Positions 1 to 5,570 are shown, counted from the first letter of the stretch. The stretch is 12,855 nt of DNA from JAGOTT01 sp964450795 (GCA_964450795.1 CAYVDI010000027.1:1-12855), one strand, 5' to 3'. Notes: generated by a model from the letters alone, not told the origin. Numbers and translations: made by a program.

Positions 1-39
1 TATTTCTATTTCAAGCCATATTATCAAGGGTGGAAAGTC

Positions 40-111
40 GTTGGTCAATCGGAATCGAACCCTGATTCATGGTACCACAAACCATTGTCCTACCATTGAA
101 CGATAGCCACC
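40..111 (-). tRNA. tRNA-His (GTG), with abnormal T and acceptor stems
   Basis: The minus strand reads as a tRNA with a sound D arm (GTTC/GGAC) and a perfect 5-bp anticodon stem ATGGT/ACCAT around the loop TTGTGGT, giving anticodon GTG (His). The 5' acceptor strand GTGGCTA is the same as in E. coli tRNA-His and is preceded by a G that could serve as G-1, opposite C73. The 3' half is odd. The T loop TTCGATT is closed by only two G-C pairs, with three mismatches below, and the acceptor stem has apparent mismatches at 1-72 and 5-68. No CCA is encoded. It is the last of three co-oriented tRNA genes. It may be a divergent real tRNA, a decaying copy, or contain an assembly error. Confidence 0.75.
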
Positions 112-166
112 CCTCTGGGGAATTTCGTGCTTTCGCGGCGATTGGGAATTTCTTCGCCGCCGAGAG

Positions 167-239
167 TGCTCCGGGCAGGAATCGAACCTGCGACCAAAAG
201 CTTAGAAGGCTTCTGCTCTATCCACTGAGCTACCGGAGC
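167..239 (-). tRNA. tRNA-Arg (TCT)
   Basis: A full cloverleaf can be drawn on the minus strand: acceptor GCTCCGG/CCGGAGC, D arm GCTC/GAGC, anticodon stem GAAGC/GCTTT around loop CTTCTAA (anticodon TCT, reads AGA/AGG), and T arm GCAGG/CCTGC around TTCGATT. The discriminator base is A and CCA is not encoded, so a CCA-adding enzyme is needed. It sits between tRNA-Lys and tRNA-His, most likely on one transcript. Confidence 0.95.
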
Positions 240-255
240 CCGGAGATTGTTCCTG

Positions 256-328
256 TGGGTCGTGCAGGATTCGAACCTGCGACCGTTGGCTTAAGAGGCC
301 ACTGCTCTACCAACTGAGCTAACGACCC
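256..328 (-). tRNA. tRNA-Lys (CTT)
   Basis: Minus-strand cloverleaf with acceptor GGGTCGT/ACGACCC, D arm GCTC/GAGC, anticodon loop CTCTTAA (anticodon CTT) closed by four good pairs plus a G-A at 27-43, and T arm GCAGG/CCTGC with TTCGAAT. Discriminator A, no encoded CCA. It is the first gene of the tRNA cluster, about 30 bases downstream of the predicted transcription start. Confidence 0.95.
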
Positions 329-364
329 GCGACATGAAAAAAATCATCCCGAAGGACATGTGGA

Positions 365-393
365 AATATACCGAAAAATCCATCCGTTGTCAA
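365..393 (-). promoter_or_regulatory. Promoter of the tRNA cluster
   Basis: On the minus strand a perfect -35 TTGACA (388-393) is followed after exactly 17 bases by TATATT (365-370). It lies just upstream of tRNA-Lys and points into the three tRNA genes. Confidence 0.8.
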
Positions 394-490
394 ACCGATC
401 GGATCCCGCCTCCTTGACAGGATTCTTCCTTTTCAAGCGGATGTCCATTATACTCGACGCAGGGAGGGGTTAATAATTAGAAAGAACCGT

Positions 491-937
491 ATGTCGCAGG
501 AAAAATGCCAGCCGATGCTCCACGCCCCAAGAGCGCTTCTCGCGCTCCTGTTCGTAGTCGGCGGGTTCGGATTCCTCACGAATTTCGCAGGAACCGCACA
601 ATATGTCGGAATGGGACTCTCGCCGTGGGGGCTCGCCGGAGTGGCGACGATCGCCACGATCATCGCGATCATTCTCAAGCTTGGAGGCGGCGCCATGCTT
701 CTTCTCAACTGGAAAACATCGACTGCGGCATGGATGCTCATCGTATTCACCGTACTCGCGACGCTCATGTATCACATGCATTGGGGTGGGGAGGGAGGTC
801 AAATGCAGATGACGCAGTTCCTCAAGAATCTCGCCATCATCGGAGGACTTCTCCTTTTTGCGAAATGCCCATGTCCGTCATGCAAGCAAACCGATTCCTG
901 CTGCTCCAAGGAAAATGCCGGTACCCCTGCCGCGTAA
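491..937 (+). CDS. DoxX-like four-helix membrane protein with Cys-rich tail
   Basis: The 148-residue product has four likely membrane helices (about residues 14-34, 46-73, 79-97 and 110-124). The glycine-rich first helix, short total length and helix pattern resemble the DoxX/DoxD family of small membrane proteins, whose biochemical role is poorly defined. The C-terminus (residues 126-138) is a soluble tail with six cysteines in a CPCPSC...CC arrangement, which could bind metal or be redox-active. That tail is not a general DoxX feature. A -10-like TATACT lies at 449-454 but has no good -35. A strong GGGAGGGG sits about 21 bases before the ATG, much farther than usual, so the true start is uncertain; no ATG, GTG or TTG in frame lies closer to it. 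A strong terminator follows immediately. Family call moderate, function unknown. Confidence 0.75.
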   Translation: MSQEKCQPMLHAPRALLALLFVVGGFGFLTNFAGTAQYVGMGLSPWGLAGVATIATIIAIILKLGGGAMLLLNWKTSTAAWMLIVFTVLATLMYHMHWGGEGGQMQMTQFLKNLAIIGGLLLFAKCPCPSCKQTDSCCSKENAGTPAA

Positions 938-948
938 AAGCCCGGGGG

Positions 949-980
949 GAACCCGCCCACGTTCCATGGGCGGGTTTTTG
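949..980 (+). terminator. Intrinsic terminator after the DoxX-like gene
   Basis: A perfect 9-bp G+C-rich stem (951-959 with 967-975) with a 7-base loop, extended by A-T pairs and followed by a T run. It starts 11 bases after the stop codon. Confidence 0.92.
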
Positions 981-981
981 T

Positions 982-1011
982 TTGACGATACACTCACTTT
1001 CGAGGTACAAC
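982..1011 (+). promoter_or_regulatory. Likely promoter of tRNA-Arg(UCG)
   Basis: TTGACG (982-987) and TACAAC (1006-1011) are 18 bases apart, just upstream of the tRNA at 1021. The -10 is weak, but the position is right for a tRNA with a very short leader. Confidence 0.5.
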
Positions 1012-1020
1012 GGATACATT

Positions 1021-1092
1021 GCCCCGATAGCTCAACGGATAGAGTACCGGTCTTCGGAACCGAGGATGGGGGTTCGATTCCCTCTCGGGGCA
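1021..1092 (+). tRNA. tRNA-Arg (TCG)
   Basis: Plus-strand cloverleaf: acceptor GCCCCGA/TCGGGGC, a D arm starting with GCTC, anticodon loop CTTCGGA (anticodon TCG) on a 4-bp stem CGGT/ACCG, T stem GGGGG/CCCTC with loop TTCGATT, discriminator A. No CCA follows. It is transcribed alone, away from the minus-strand tRNA cluster. Confidence 0.94.
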
Positions 1093-1151
1093 CACAAACA
1101 CACCGATAACGATGTCTGAAAAGATGCCCGAAGTCGAGGCATCGGCCCTAT

Positions 1152-1180
1152 TTGACTTTGTCCATTTCAAGGACTATACC
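1152..1180 (+). promoter_or_regulatory. Promoter of the proline-rich exported protein gene
   Basis: TTGACT (1152-1157) and TATACC (1175-1180) are separated by 17 bases. The predicted leader of about 75 bases includes an imperfect hairpin at 1183-1206 (AAGAG.GG with CC.CTCTT). Confidence 0.72.
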
Positions 1181-1260
1181 AGAAAGAGAGGCTCATATCC
1201 CCTCTTGGTGTTTTTGTTCGTCGGGTCTATCCGACTTTTACAATCGACAAGGAGCCTGTC

Positions 1261-1971
1261 ATGAAACGATCGTCACTGCTATCCCTTTTGGTCGCCATAG
1301 GCATGATGTTCGCCTTTCCGACCCTTTCCGCAACCCAAGGAATCTCCCCGCAGAAAAAGCGGGCGAAGACCCTGAAGACACCACTGGTGAAAAAGACGAA
1401 GACAAGGGAGTCTGTCCCGGAGCCGAAGAAGGCCACGGAACCGACAACTCCCCCGGAGACCATCAGCCAGAACGCCGACCGACCGGCGCCGAAAACGGAG
1501 GAGATCACATCCGCACCGCCAACCCCGCCTGCCAATCCGTACATGCCGGACGCTCCGACCGCTGGGAAAATCATTTTCATCACCCCGGTCGTTCCGGTGC
1601 CGATAGCCACTCCGCCGCCCACTCCTTGGACCATGATGAATTCCTATCCGCAAACGATCGCCGTGAGTCCGCCCATGATGAATCAACCGTACCTCCGGCC
1701 CGGACCACCGATCCTGGCGAATCCGCTCGACGGACTGAAGGCGCTTCTCCCCATATTTCCGGGGACCGACCAGTCGATCCTTCCGACCATCAAGAAGGTG
1801 CTACCGACAGGCGAGAAGCCGCTCTACGTCCTGACATTCAAATGCCCGACCGAGGTTATCGGCATCACGACACCGCCGATAAAGACCGTCCACTGGCTCG
1901 TCACGACCGGGATGGACACCATCAACGGAACCGATCTGCTCCCGTTCAACATGCAGCAAGTCTGCCAGTGA
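1261..1971 (+). CDS. Exported proline-rich protein of unknown function
   Basis: The 236-residue product starts with a clear Sec signal peptide (MKR, a hydrophobic core to about residue 20, likely cleavage after the LSA at 22-24). A Lys/Thr/Pro/Glu-rich segment (about 30-95) follows and looks disordered. A proline-rich stretch rich in paired prolines and methionines (about 95-160) comes next, then a short C-terminal part (about 165-236) that may be folded and holds two cysteines (C204 and C235). I recognise no domain. The composition suggests a linker or wall-spanning exported protein. The start is firm: AAGGAG lies six bases before the ATG and the gene has its own promoter and terminator, so it is monocistronic. 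The low-complexity region is poor for homology searching. Confidence 0.8.
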   Translation: MKRSSLLSLLVAIGMMFAFPTLSATQGISPQKKRAKTLKTPLVKKTKTRESVPEPKKATEPTTPPETISQNADRPAPKTEEITSAPPTPPANPYMPDAPTAGKIIFITPVVPVPIATPPPTPWTMMNSYPQTIAVSPPMMNQPYLRPGPPILANPLDGLKALLPIFPGTDQSILPTIKKVLPTGEKPLYVLTFKCPTEVIGITTPPIKTVHWLVTTGMDTINGTDLLPFNMQQVCQ

Positions 1972-1990
1972 ACGAGCATCGTCTGTGATA

Positions 1991-2017
1991 CCCTGCGTAT
2001 AAAAACGCGGGGTTTTT
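1991..2017 (+). terminator. Intrinsic terminator after the proline-rich gene
   Basis: An 8-bp stem CCCTGCGT/ACGCGGGG (one G-T pair), loop of six, followed by five T. It lies 20 bases after the stop. Confidence 0.88.
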
Positions 2018-2059
2018 CATGCCTCATACGAAGCCTCCTCAAGCCATAAATCGATATAC

Positions 2060-2088
2060 TTGACAAGAGTTGACAACGGGTGTATAAT
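2060..2088 (+). promoter_or_regulatory. Full-consensus promoter upstream of the 123-residue protein
   Basis: TTGACA (2060-2065), a 17-base spacer and TATAAT (2083-2088): both hexamers match sigma-70 consensus exactly. A second TTGACA copy at 2070-2075 lies inside the spacer. The palindrome-like ATCGATAT (2050-2057) sits just upstream of the -35. Confidence 0.9.
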
Positions 2089-2098
2089 GTGGCCAGCG

Positions 2099-2136
2099 CA
2101 GGGGGAAGCGTCTCGTTTGACGCCCTCCTGTTTTTT
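2099..2136 (+). terminator. Terminator-like hairpin in the 5' leader (attenuator or short RNA end)
   Basis: Starting about four bases after the predicted transcription start, 2099-2112 pairs with 2119-2130: 12 pairs including one G-T, with an AA bulge at 2106-2107 and a six-base loop. Six T follow at 2131-2136. This is a complete intrinsic terminator placed between the consensus promoter and the ribosome binding site. It could be an attenuator, or it could end a transcript of about 40 nt. Confidence 0.75.
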
Positions 2137-2162
2137 AAAAACATTTTCTCTAGGAGACCACC

Positions 2163-2534
2163 ATGAAAATCCGTTCATGGATGAAACGGCACGGTCTCTG
2201 CCCGTGCTCCTGGTTCGCGAAGTTGTCCAACGATGAAAAGTGCAAACTCTGCGCACTCATCATATCGGCACTCTCGCTTCTCTCGATTCCGACGAAAGTC
2301 TGCGCCAGTGAAACCGTCGAAGCGACTCCGTGCATCTCGGAAACCGGGACAAACGAAATCGCCGAAGTCGTCATCACCAGGATCCCGTGTCCGTCCCTGC
2401 TGGTGACACGGCTCATCGAGAGCACGACCGGCATCAAGATCCCTACGCCCGTAAGTGCATTCCTGGCAAATCTCAACGCAGATGCGGTCCGACGCCAAGC
2501 GATGTACGGCGGTCCGTTGCACGTTTTCCGTTGA
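2163..2534 (+). CDS. Small Cys-rich membrane or exported protein of unknown function
   Basis: The 123-residue product has a basic N-terminal segment with CPC (13-15) and CKLC (27-30). One hydrophobic segment (about 28-46) follows, ending in a signal-peptidase-like CAS, then a polar C-terminal part with cysteines at 57 and 76. It could be a protein with a long signal peptide or a single-span protein with a cytoplasmic Cys cluster. I recognise no family. The start is supported by AGGAG six bases before the ATG. Expression should be high if the leader terminator is bypassed. It does not form an operon with the preceding gene, which has its own terminator. No match in function should be inferred from the cysteines alone. 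Confidence 0.65.
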   Translation: MKIRSWMKRHGLCPCSWFAKLSNDEKCKLCALIISALSLLSIPTKVCASETVEATPCISETGTNEIAEVVITRIPCPSLLVTRLIESTTGIKIPTPVSAFLANLNADAVRRQAMYGGPLHVFR

Positions 2535-2585
2535 CAATGACGATCCTGATCTTTGGATCCGTCACCAAACCCCGATCCCCTCTAC

Positions 2586-2654
2586 CCCAGAGCTTCGCTC
2601 CTGGGCAAGAGACCGGGTTTCTTTTTCCCGAAACGCCCATAGGGCGGTTTTTTT
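2586..2654 (+). terminator. Hairpin and intrinsic terminator after the Cys-rich gene
   Basis: Two adjacent structures. The first (2586-2605) is an 8-bp stem with one bulged C and loop TTC. The second, CGCCC/GGGCG (2634-2638 with 2642-2646), is followed by seven T (2648-2654) and is the likely termination point. The segment GGGTTTC (2615-2621) can instead pair with GAAAC (2630-2634) and would compete with the terminator stem. From the stop at 2534 to here there is no gene. Confidence 0.75.
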
Positions 2655-2671
2655 ATCATCAAGATCGGTCC

Positions 2672-2700
2672 TTGACAGAGTTTCTCTTTCGTCCTACACT
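2672..2700 (+). promoter_or_regulatory. Strong promoter of a putative structured RNA
   Basis: Perfect TTGACA (2672-2677), a 17-base spacer and TACACT (2695-2700). Transcription would begin near 2707 and run into the hairpin-rich stretch. Confidence 0.82.
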
Positions 2701-2991
2701 CGGTTTTCCTCTTCCTGAGGAGCAGGATGGTAGCAGCGCCCTTGTCGGAAACGTTCCGATCGGAGCGCTGCTTCCTTCCATGCGGCCCGCGAGGGCACGC
2801 TCTTTTATCCCTCGCATCCCATTTCATGGGAAATATCCGTTTTCGACAGGCTCGCCCATTTTCAGGCGATAGGAATCATTTCTGCCATCATGTCGATCTT
2901 CGGATCATTTTTGCAAGGAGGAAGCGGTCGCTTTTTCACAATAACATATTACGGCTAGAACAAGCCATAAACCTGTTCAAACAAGCCTCGT

Positions 2992-3091
2992 NNNNNNNNN
3001 NNNNNNNNNNNNNNNNNNNNNNNNNNNNNNNNNNNNNNNNNNNNNNNNNNNNNNNNNNNNNNNNNNNNNNNNNNNNNNNNNNNNNNNNNNN
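2992..3091. other. Scaffold gap (100 N)
   Basis: Exactly 100 Ns, the usual placeholder for a gap of unknown size. True distance and even adjacency of the two sides are uncertain. Any reading frame crossing it is meaningless. Confidence 0.99.
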
Positions 3092-3226
3092 ACTGCCCTG
3101 CCAGCCCCATTGGGCCGGTCCGCCCCAAGCATCGCCGCTACGGCCGACCGTTGCCCCACCGTTTGGGGCGTTTGCCAAGAGGATTCGTCCTCACGGCCCA
3201 AGAGCCCCTCAATGAGGGATCTCAAC

Positions 3227-3264
3227 AGCCCCCGCGAACTTCTGTTCCGGGGGCTTTTACTTTA
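3227..3264 (+). terminator. Strong intrinsic terminator of the putative RNA
   Basis: AGCCCCCG/CGGGGGCT (3227-3234, 3248-3255) is a perfect 8-bp stem that continues inward with GAAC/GTTC after a bulged C, giving a TTCT loop. It is followed by TTTTACTTT. Confidence 0.9.
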
Positions 3265-3267
3265 CAC

Positions 3268-3298
3268 AAAAAATCCCGCCGGACAGATGGCGGGTTTT
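3268..3298. terminator. Bidirectional terminator between converging units
   Basis: CCCGCC/GGCGGG (3275-3280, 3289-3294) is flanked by A6 on the left and T4 on the right. It can end the minus-strand glycosyltransferase operon, whose last stop codon is 20 bases away, and back up the plus-strand terminator before it. Confidence 0.85.
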
Positions 3299-3317
3299 CC
3301 TTTTCCGGAAACCGTGA

Positions 3318-3500
3318 TCAGTCTCCGTATACGAACACGTCGAGCGCGCGGAGGAAGATGACCGAGGAAGCCGCGCCCGCAAAAAATGCGACGATAAGAA
3401 ACGCCACCACCGCATTCAGATTACAGGTTTTCACCAGCTGGAAACGATCCCCAAGCCACGTGTAACTTTTCCCCGCCTCCCGATCGATGTTTCTTGCCAT
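3318..3500 (-). CDS. Small single-span membrane protein
   Basis: This 60-residue product has a charged N-terminal half (residues 1-25), one hydrophobic helix (about 29-50) and a short tail ending in VFVYGD. I do not recognise it. It lies 18 bases downstream of the CBS-domain gene on the same strand, directly before a terminator, so it is the likely last gene of a three-gene operon. There is no clear Shine-Dalgarno; the ATG is preceded by an A-rich stretch. The short length makes the call less certain, but the membrane helix and operon position support a real gene. Confidence 0.6.
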   Translation of the reverse strand: MARNIDREAGKSYTWLGDRFQLVKTCNLNAVVAFLIVAFFAGAASSVIFLRALDVFVYGD

Positions 3501-3518
3501 ATCTTTTTTTGTCGTGCA

Positions 3519-3998
3519 TTACATTTTTTCCGGAACGAGCGCGTCGAGCGCATCACGGATTGAGACGACGCCGACAAGCCGCGAGCTTTCGTCGACCACC
3601 GGAATGGTGCTATATCCCGTCTCCCGGATCATTTCCAACAGCGCCCGGACGTCGTCATCCGCTCCGATCGTCGAGCAGTTCTTGGTCATGATGTCGCCGG
3701 CCTTCGCGAGCAGGAGCGTCCGCACCTCCTCCTTTTCATCGATACCCGCCGTCTCGGGAAACCGCAGTTTCTCCAGAAGCTCGATGTACGACGGGATGTA
3801 AATCTCCTCGGAGACGTTTTTCGTGAAAAAATCGGACTCGGCGATGATTCCGGAGAGAAACATGCGGTCATCGACGACCGGGACCGCGTGGATGCGGTTC
3901 TCGGAAATGAGACGCGCGACACCGACGACGGGGTCTTCTTCCCTCGCCGTTATCACCTCGCGGGTCATGATATCGGACACGATCATAGTTTCGTTCAT
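3519..3998 (-). CDS. Protein with two CBS domains
   Basis: The 159-residue product is a stand-alone pair of CBS domains. The first (about 7-62) carries VSDIMTREVITAREEDPV and the HAVPVVDD strand typical of the fold. The second (about 100-155) has AGDIMTKNCSTIGADDDV and STIPVVDE followed by LVGVVSIRDAL. A linker of some 37 residues between them includes a helix around YIELLEKLRF. CBS pairs (Bateman modules) bind adenine nucleotides and usually regulate a partner protein, so this one may sense cellular energy state. Its ATG overlaps the stop of the upstream glycosyltransferase as ATGA, which implies translational coupling and a functional link. A partner cannot be proven from sequence. Confidence 0.93.
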   Translation of the reverse strand: MNETMIVSDIMTREVITAREEDPVVGVARLISENRIHAVPVVDDRMFLSGIIAESDFFTKNVSEEIYIPSYIELLEKLRFPETAGIDEKEEVRTLLLAKAGDIMTKNCSTIGADDDVRALLEMIRETGYSTIPVVDESSRLVGVVSIRDALDALVPEKM

Positions 3999-4750
3999 TG
4001 TACCACGGAATCCTTTCTTGCATCATATCGCCCCAGCAGGCTGTTCCGGCGGATCCGGAGCAGATCGAATATCATGTTCAGGGAATCGCGGACGATCCGG
4101 ACGCTGGTTCGAACAGGATTCTGGAGCACGATGGGCAGCTCCTTGATCCGATATCCCCGCCTGAGTGCGATGAATACGATTTCCGCGTCGAATGCGAATC
4201 GGTCGATCGTAAGGCGAGGGAATATGTCCGATGCCGCCTCTTTGCTGAACAATTTGAATCCGCACTGCGTATCCTTGATGGTCGGATTTCCGATGATAAG
4301 GATCCGAAGAAACCGGAATACCACTTCCATGAACCGGCGGTGCCGCAGAACCGGCTCGATCACCCGGAGACCCGGAACGAACCGCGACGCGATGACCATG
4401 TCGTACCCTTTTCCAAGCTCCGGAAGAAAATCGTCGAGACTCTCTATCGGAATAGCGAGATCGGCATCGAGAAAAAGCACCGCATCCCCGTCGGCGGAAA
4501 GCACACCCAACCGGACAGCCTTCCCTTTCCCTCCGTTTCGCTTCTGATCGATGACATCGATACCGAAATCCGTGCGCGCTCGGTCGAGCTCCGAGGCCGT
4601 GTTGTCCCGGCTCCCGTCATTCACGACGATGATCTGAAACGACGAAAACCGTTCCGAAAGAAATTTCCGGATCTTTTGGATATTCGAGTAGACATTCTTT
4701 CCCTCGTTGAAGCAGGGAATGACCACGGAAATACGTCTCGTATCGGACAT
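3995..4750 (-). CDS. GT2 glycosyltransferase, dolichyl-phosphate glucose/mannose synthase type
   Basis: The 251-residue product is a family 2 glycosyltransferase. Visible landmarks are SVVIPCFNEG near the N-terminus (8-17), VVNDGSRDNT (42-51), RNGGKGKAVRLG (71-82) for nucleotide-sugar binding, the metal-binding DAD in FLDADLA (93-99), and DTQCGFKLF (160-168) with FDAEIVF (187-193) toward the catalytic end. The KDTQCGFKLF and GGKGKAVR signatures are those of the ALG5/DPM1-like group, which transfers a sugar from UDP or GDP onto a polyprenyl phosphate at the cytoplasmic membrane face. There is no transmembrane segment, so it is soluble or peripheral. It is the first gene of an operon with the CBS protein and lies divergent from a carbohydrate deacetylase. 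Donor sugar cannot be told. The start has no obvious Shine-Dalgarno. Confidence 0.93.
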   Translation of the reverse strand: MSDTRRISVVIPCFNEGKNVYSNIQKIRKFLSERFSSFQIIVVNDGSRDNTASELDRARTDFGIDVIDQKRNGGKGKAVRLGVLSADGDAVLFLDADLAIPIESLDDFLPELGKGYDMVIASRFVPGLRVIEPVLRHRRFMEVVFRFLRILIIGNPTIKDTQCGFKLFSKEAASDIFPRLTIDRFAFDAEIVFIALRRGYRIKELPIVLQNPVRTSVRIVRDSLNMIFDLLRIRRNSLLGRYDARKDSVVQ

Positions 4751-4821
4751 AAGTGATCGTTACCGTATATGTGCCAGTGTACCGTATTTTCCCCTCAATC
4801 GGAAGTATGACGCAGGAGATA

Positions 4822-4847
4822 TGCTATAATCCGCTATATTCATAGCG
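4822..4847 (+). promoter_or_regulatory. Extended -10 promoter and inverted repeat before the deacetylase gene
   Basis: TGCTATAAT (4822-4830) is a full extended -10 element. No good -35 is present, as is common for this promoter class. Immediately after it, CGCTAT-ATTC-ATAGCG (4832-4847) is a perfect 6-bp inverted repeat across the predicted start site. It could act as a repressor operator or form a hairpin at the 5' end of the RNA. Confidence 0.65.
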
Positions 4848-4854
4848 CGGATCC

Positions 4855-5550
4855 ATGAAAAGAATCATCACTGTCGACGATTTCGGCATAAGCCCGGAAA
4901 CGAACGCCGCCATCCGGAAGCTCATCTCCCTGGGAGTCGTCGACCGGGTTGCCGTCATGCCGCACGGGACGATCTCCCCCGATGACATACGGTTCCTCCT
5001 CGACTCCGGCATACGAATCGACATCCACCTCGATCGGAACGCGGAAATCCTTCCGGAGCGGAAGCTTTCCGACGGTTTCTTCGTGAGAACGGCGAGTTTC
5101 CTAGGGAAATATCGGTCCGAATCATCCGCAAAGAAGGTGCGAAACGTCTGGGAAGAGCAGCTCCGGATGTTTCGGGAGTTGTTCGGAAAAACCCCGGACG
5201 GACTGAACTCGCACGAACACGTACATTTCTTCCCGCCATATTTCCCGATACTTCTCGATATCGCGAAGCGACACGGGATCGGTCACATCCGCTTCGGCAG
5301 ACGCCGATCCGATTCTTTCCGGCTCGTGGCCCTCGCCCTCGACATCCTACGATTCCTGAACCGGAACCGGTTCCAAGTATCAGGATTGGAAACTTCCGAC
5401 TATCTCGTCAGCGCCGACTGGATTCCCGAGTTCGACATCATCCGCCACGGCGAATCGTTCCCGGAAGATGTTTCCATCGAATATATCTTCCACCCGGAAA
5501 GAGATGAGGAATTCCGCTATCTCGAAAAATACGCGTCCCTAAGGAAATAG
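4855..5550 (+). CDS. ChbG/YdjC-family carbohydrate deacetylase
   Basis: The 231-residue product matches the YdjC/ChbG group of metal-dependent polysaccharide deacetylases, which remove N-acetyl groups from short amino sugars. Visible are the N-terminal ITVDDFGIS (5-13) with the paired aspartates, IHLD (57-60), NSHEHVHFFP (118-127) with the histidine cluster, and FHPE (212-215) near the C-terminus. The length is close to the shorter members of the family. There is no signal peptide, so it acts in the cytoplasm. It is divergent from the glycosyltransferase operon, and together they may modify a lipid-linked or envelope glycan. No clear Shine-Dalgarno precedes the ATG, which lies about 18 bases from the predicted transcription start. 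The substrate is unknown. Confidence 0.9.
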   Translation: MKRIITVDDFGISPETNAAIRKLISLGVVDRVAVMPHGTISPDDIRFLLDSGIRIDIHLDRNAEILPERKLSDGFFVRTASFLGKYRSESSAKKVRNVWEEQLRMFRELFGKTPDGLNSHEHVHFFPPYFPILLDIAKRHGIGHIRFGRRRSDSFRLVALALDILRFLNRNRFQVSGLETSDYLVSADWIPEFDIIRHGESFPEDVSIEYIFHPERDEEFRYLEKYASLRK

Positions 5551-5570
5551 GCATGCGAAGACAAGAAATC

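Larger units (their letters stand above)
2707..3264 (+). ncRNA. Putative structured RNA, interrupted by an assembly gap
   Basis: No convincing protein gene lies between the promoter at 2672-2700 and the terminator at 3227-3264. Before the gap I see: a long hairpin with AGCAGCGC/GCGCTGCT (2732-2739, 2765-2772), a symmetric internal loop and an inner TCGGAA/TTCCGA stem; GCGAGGG/CCCTCGC (2789-2795, 2809-2815); TCCCAT/ATGGGA (2817-2822, 2826-2831); TCGCC/GGCGA (2852-2856, 2865-2869); and GATC/GATC with a TTCG loop (2895-2906). After the gap: GCCG/CGGC (3134-3144), GCCCCA/TGGGGC (3153-3169), GAGGA/TCCTC with a TTCG loop (3179-3192), and CCCTC/GAGGG (3206-3218). I could not match it to tmRNA, RNase P RNA, SRP RNA or a known riboswitch. 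An open frame from ATG 2727 has GAGGAG four bases upstream, but its product does not look like a protein and it runs into the Ns. The two sides of the gap may not be one transcript. Confidence 0.45.

Noticed and set aside
69..317. 82-codon frame over the tRNA cluster
   Set aside because: It crosses three tRNA genes on the opposite strand.
414..454. TTGACA at 414-419 as the -35 of the TATACT at 449-454
   Set aside because: The spacer would be 29 bases, far outside the 15-19 range.
1112..1264. A 50-codon open frame ending on the start of the proline-rich gene (TCATGA)
   Set aside because: The good promoter lies inside this frame, so its start would not be on that transcript. No Shine-Dalgarno and no recognisable product.
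2721..2830. Signal recognition particle RNA on the minus strand (GGAAGGAAGCAGC resemblance)
   Set aside because: The required CAGGTC partner strand and the C-GGAA-G closing pairs are absent, and the promoter and terminator point the other way.
2727..2991. Open frame from ATG 2727 with GAGGAG upstream, running into the Ns
   Set aside because: The product has no protein-like pattern, and the DNA is dominated by perfect hairpins that include the start codon region. The Shine-Dalgarno spacing of four is tight. Kept only as an alternative to the RNA call.
2707..3264. RNase P RNA or tmRNA
   Set aside because: No GAGGAAAGTC, no ACAGAA...CCGGCTTA, no tRNA-like domain and no tag-coding frame on either strand. 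The gap could hide parts, so this is not final.
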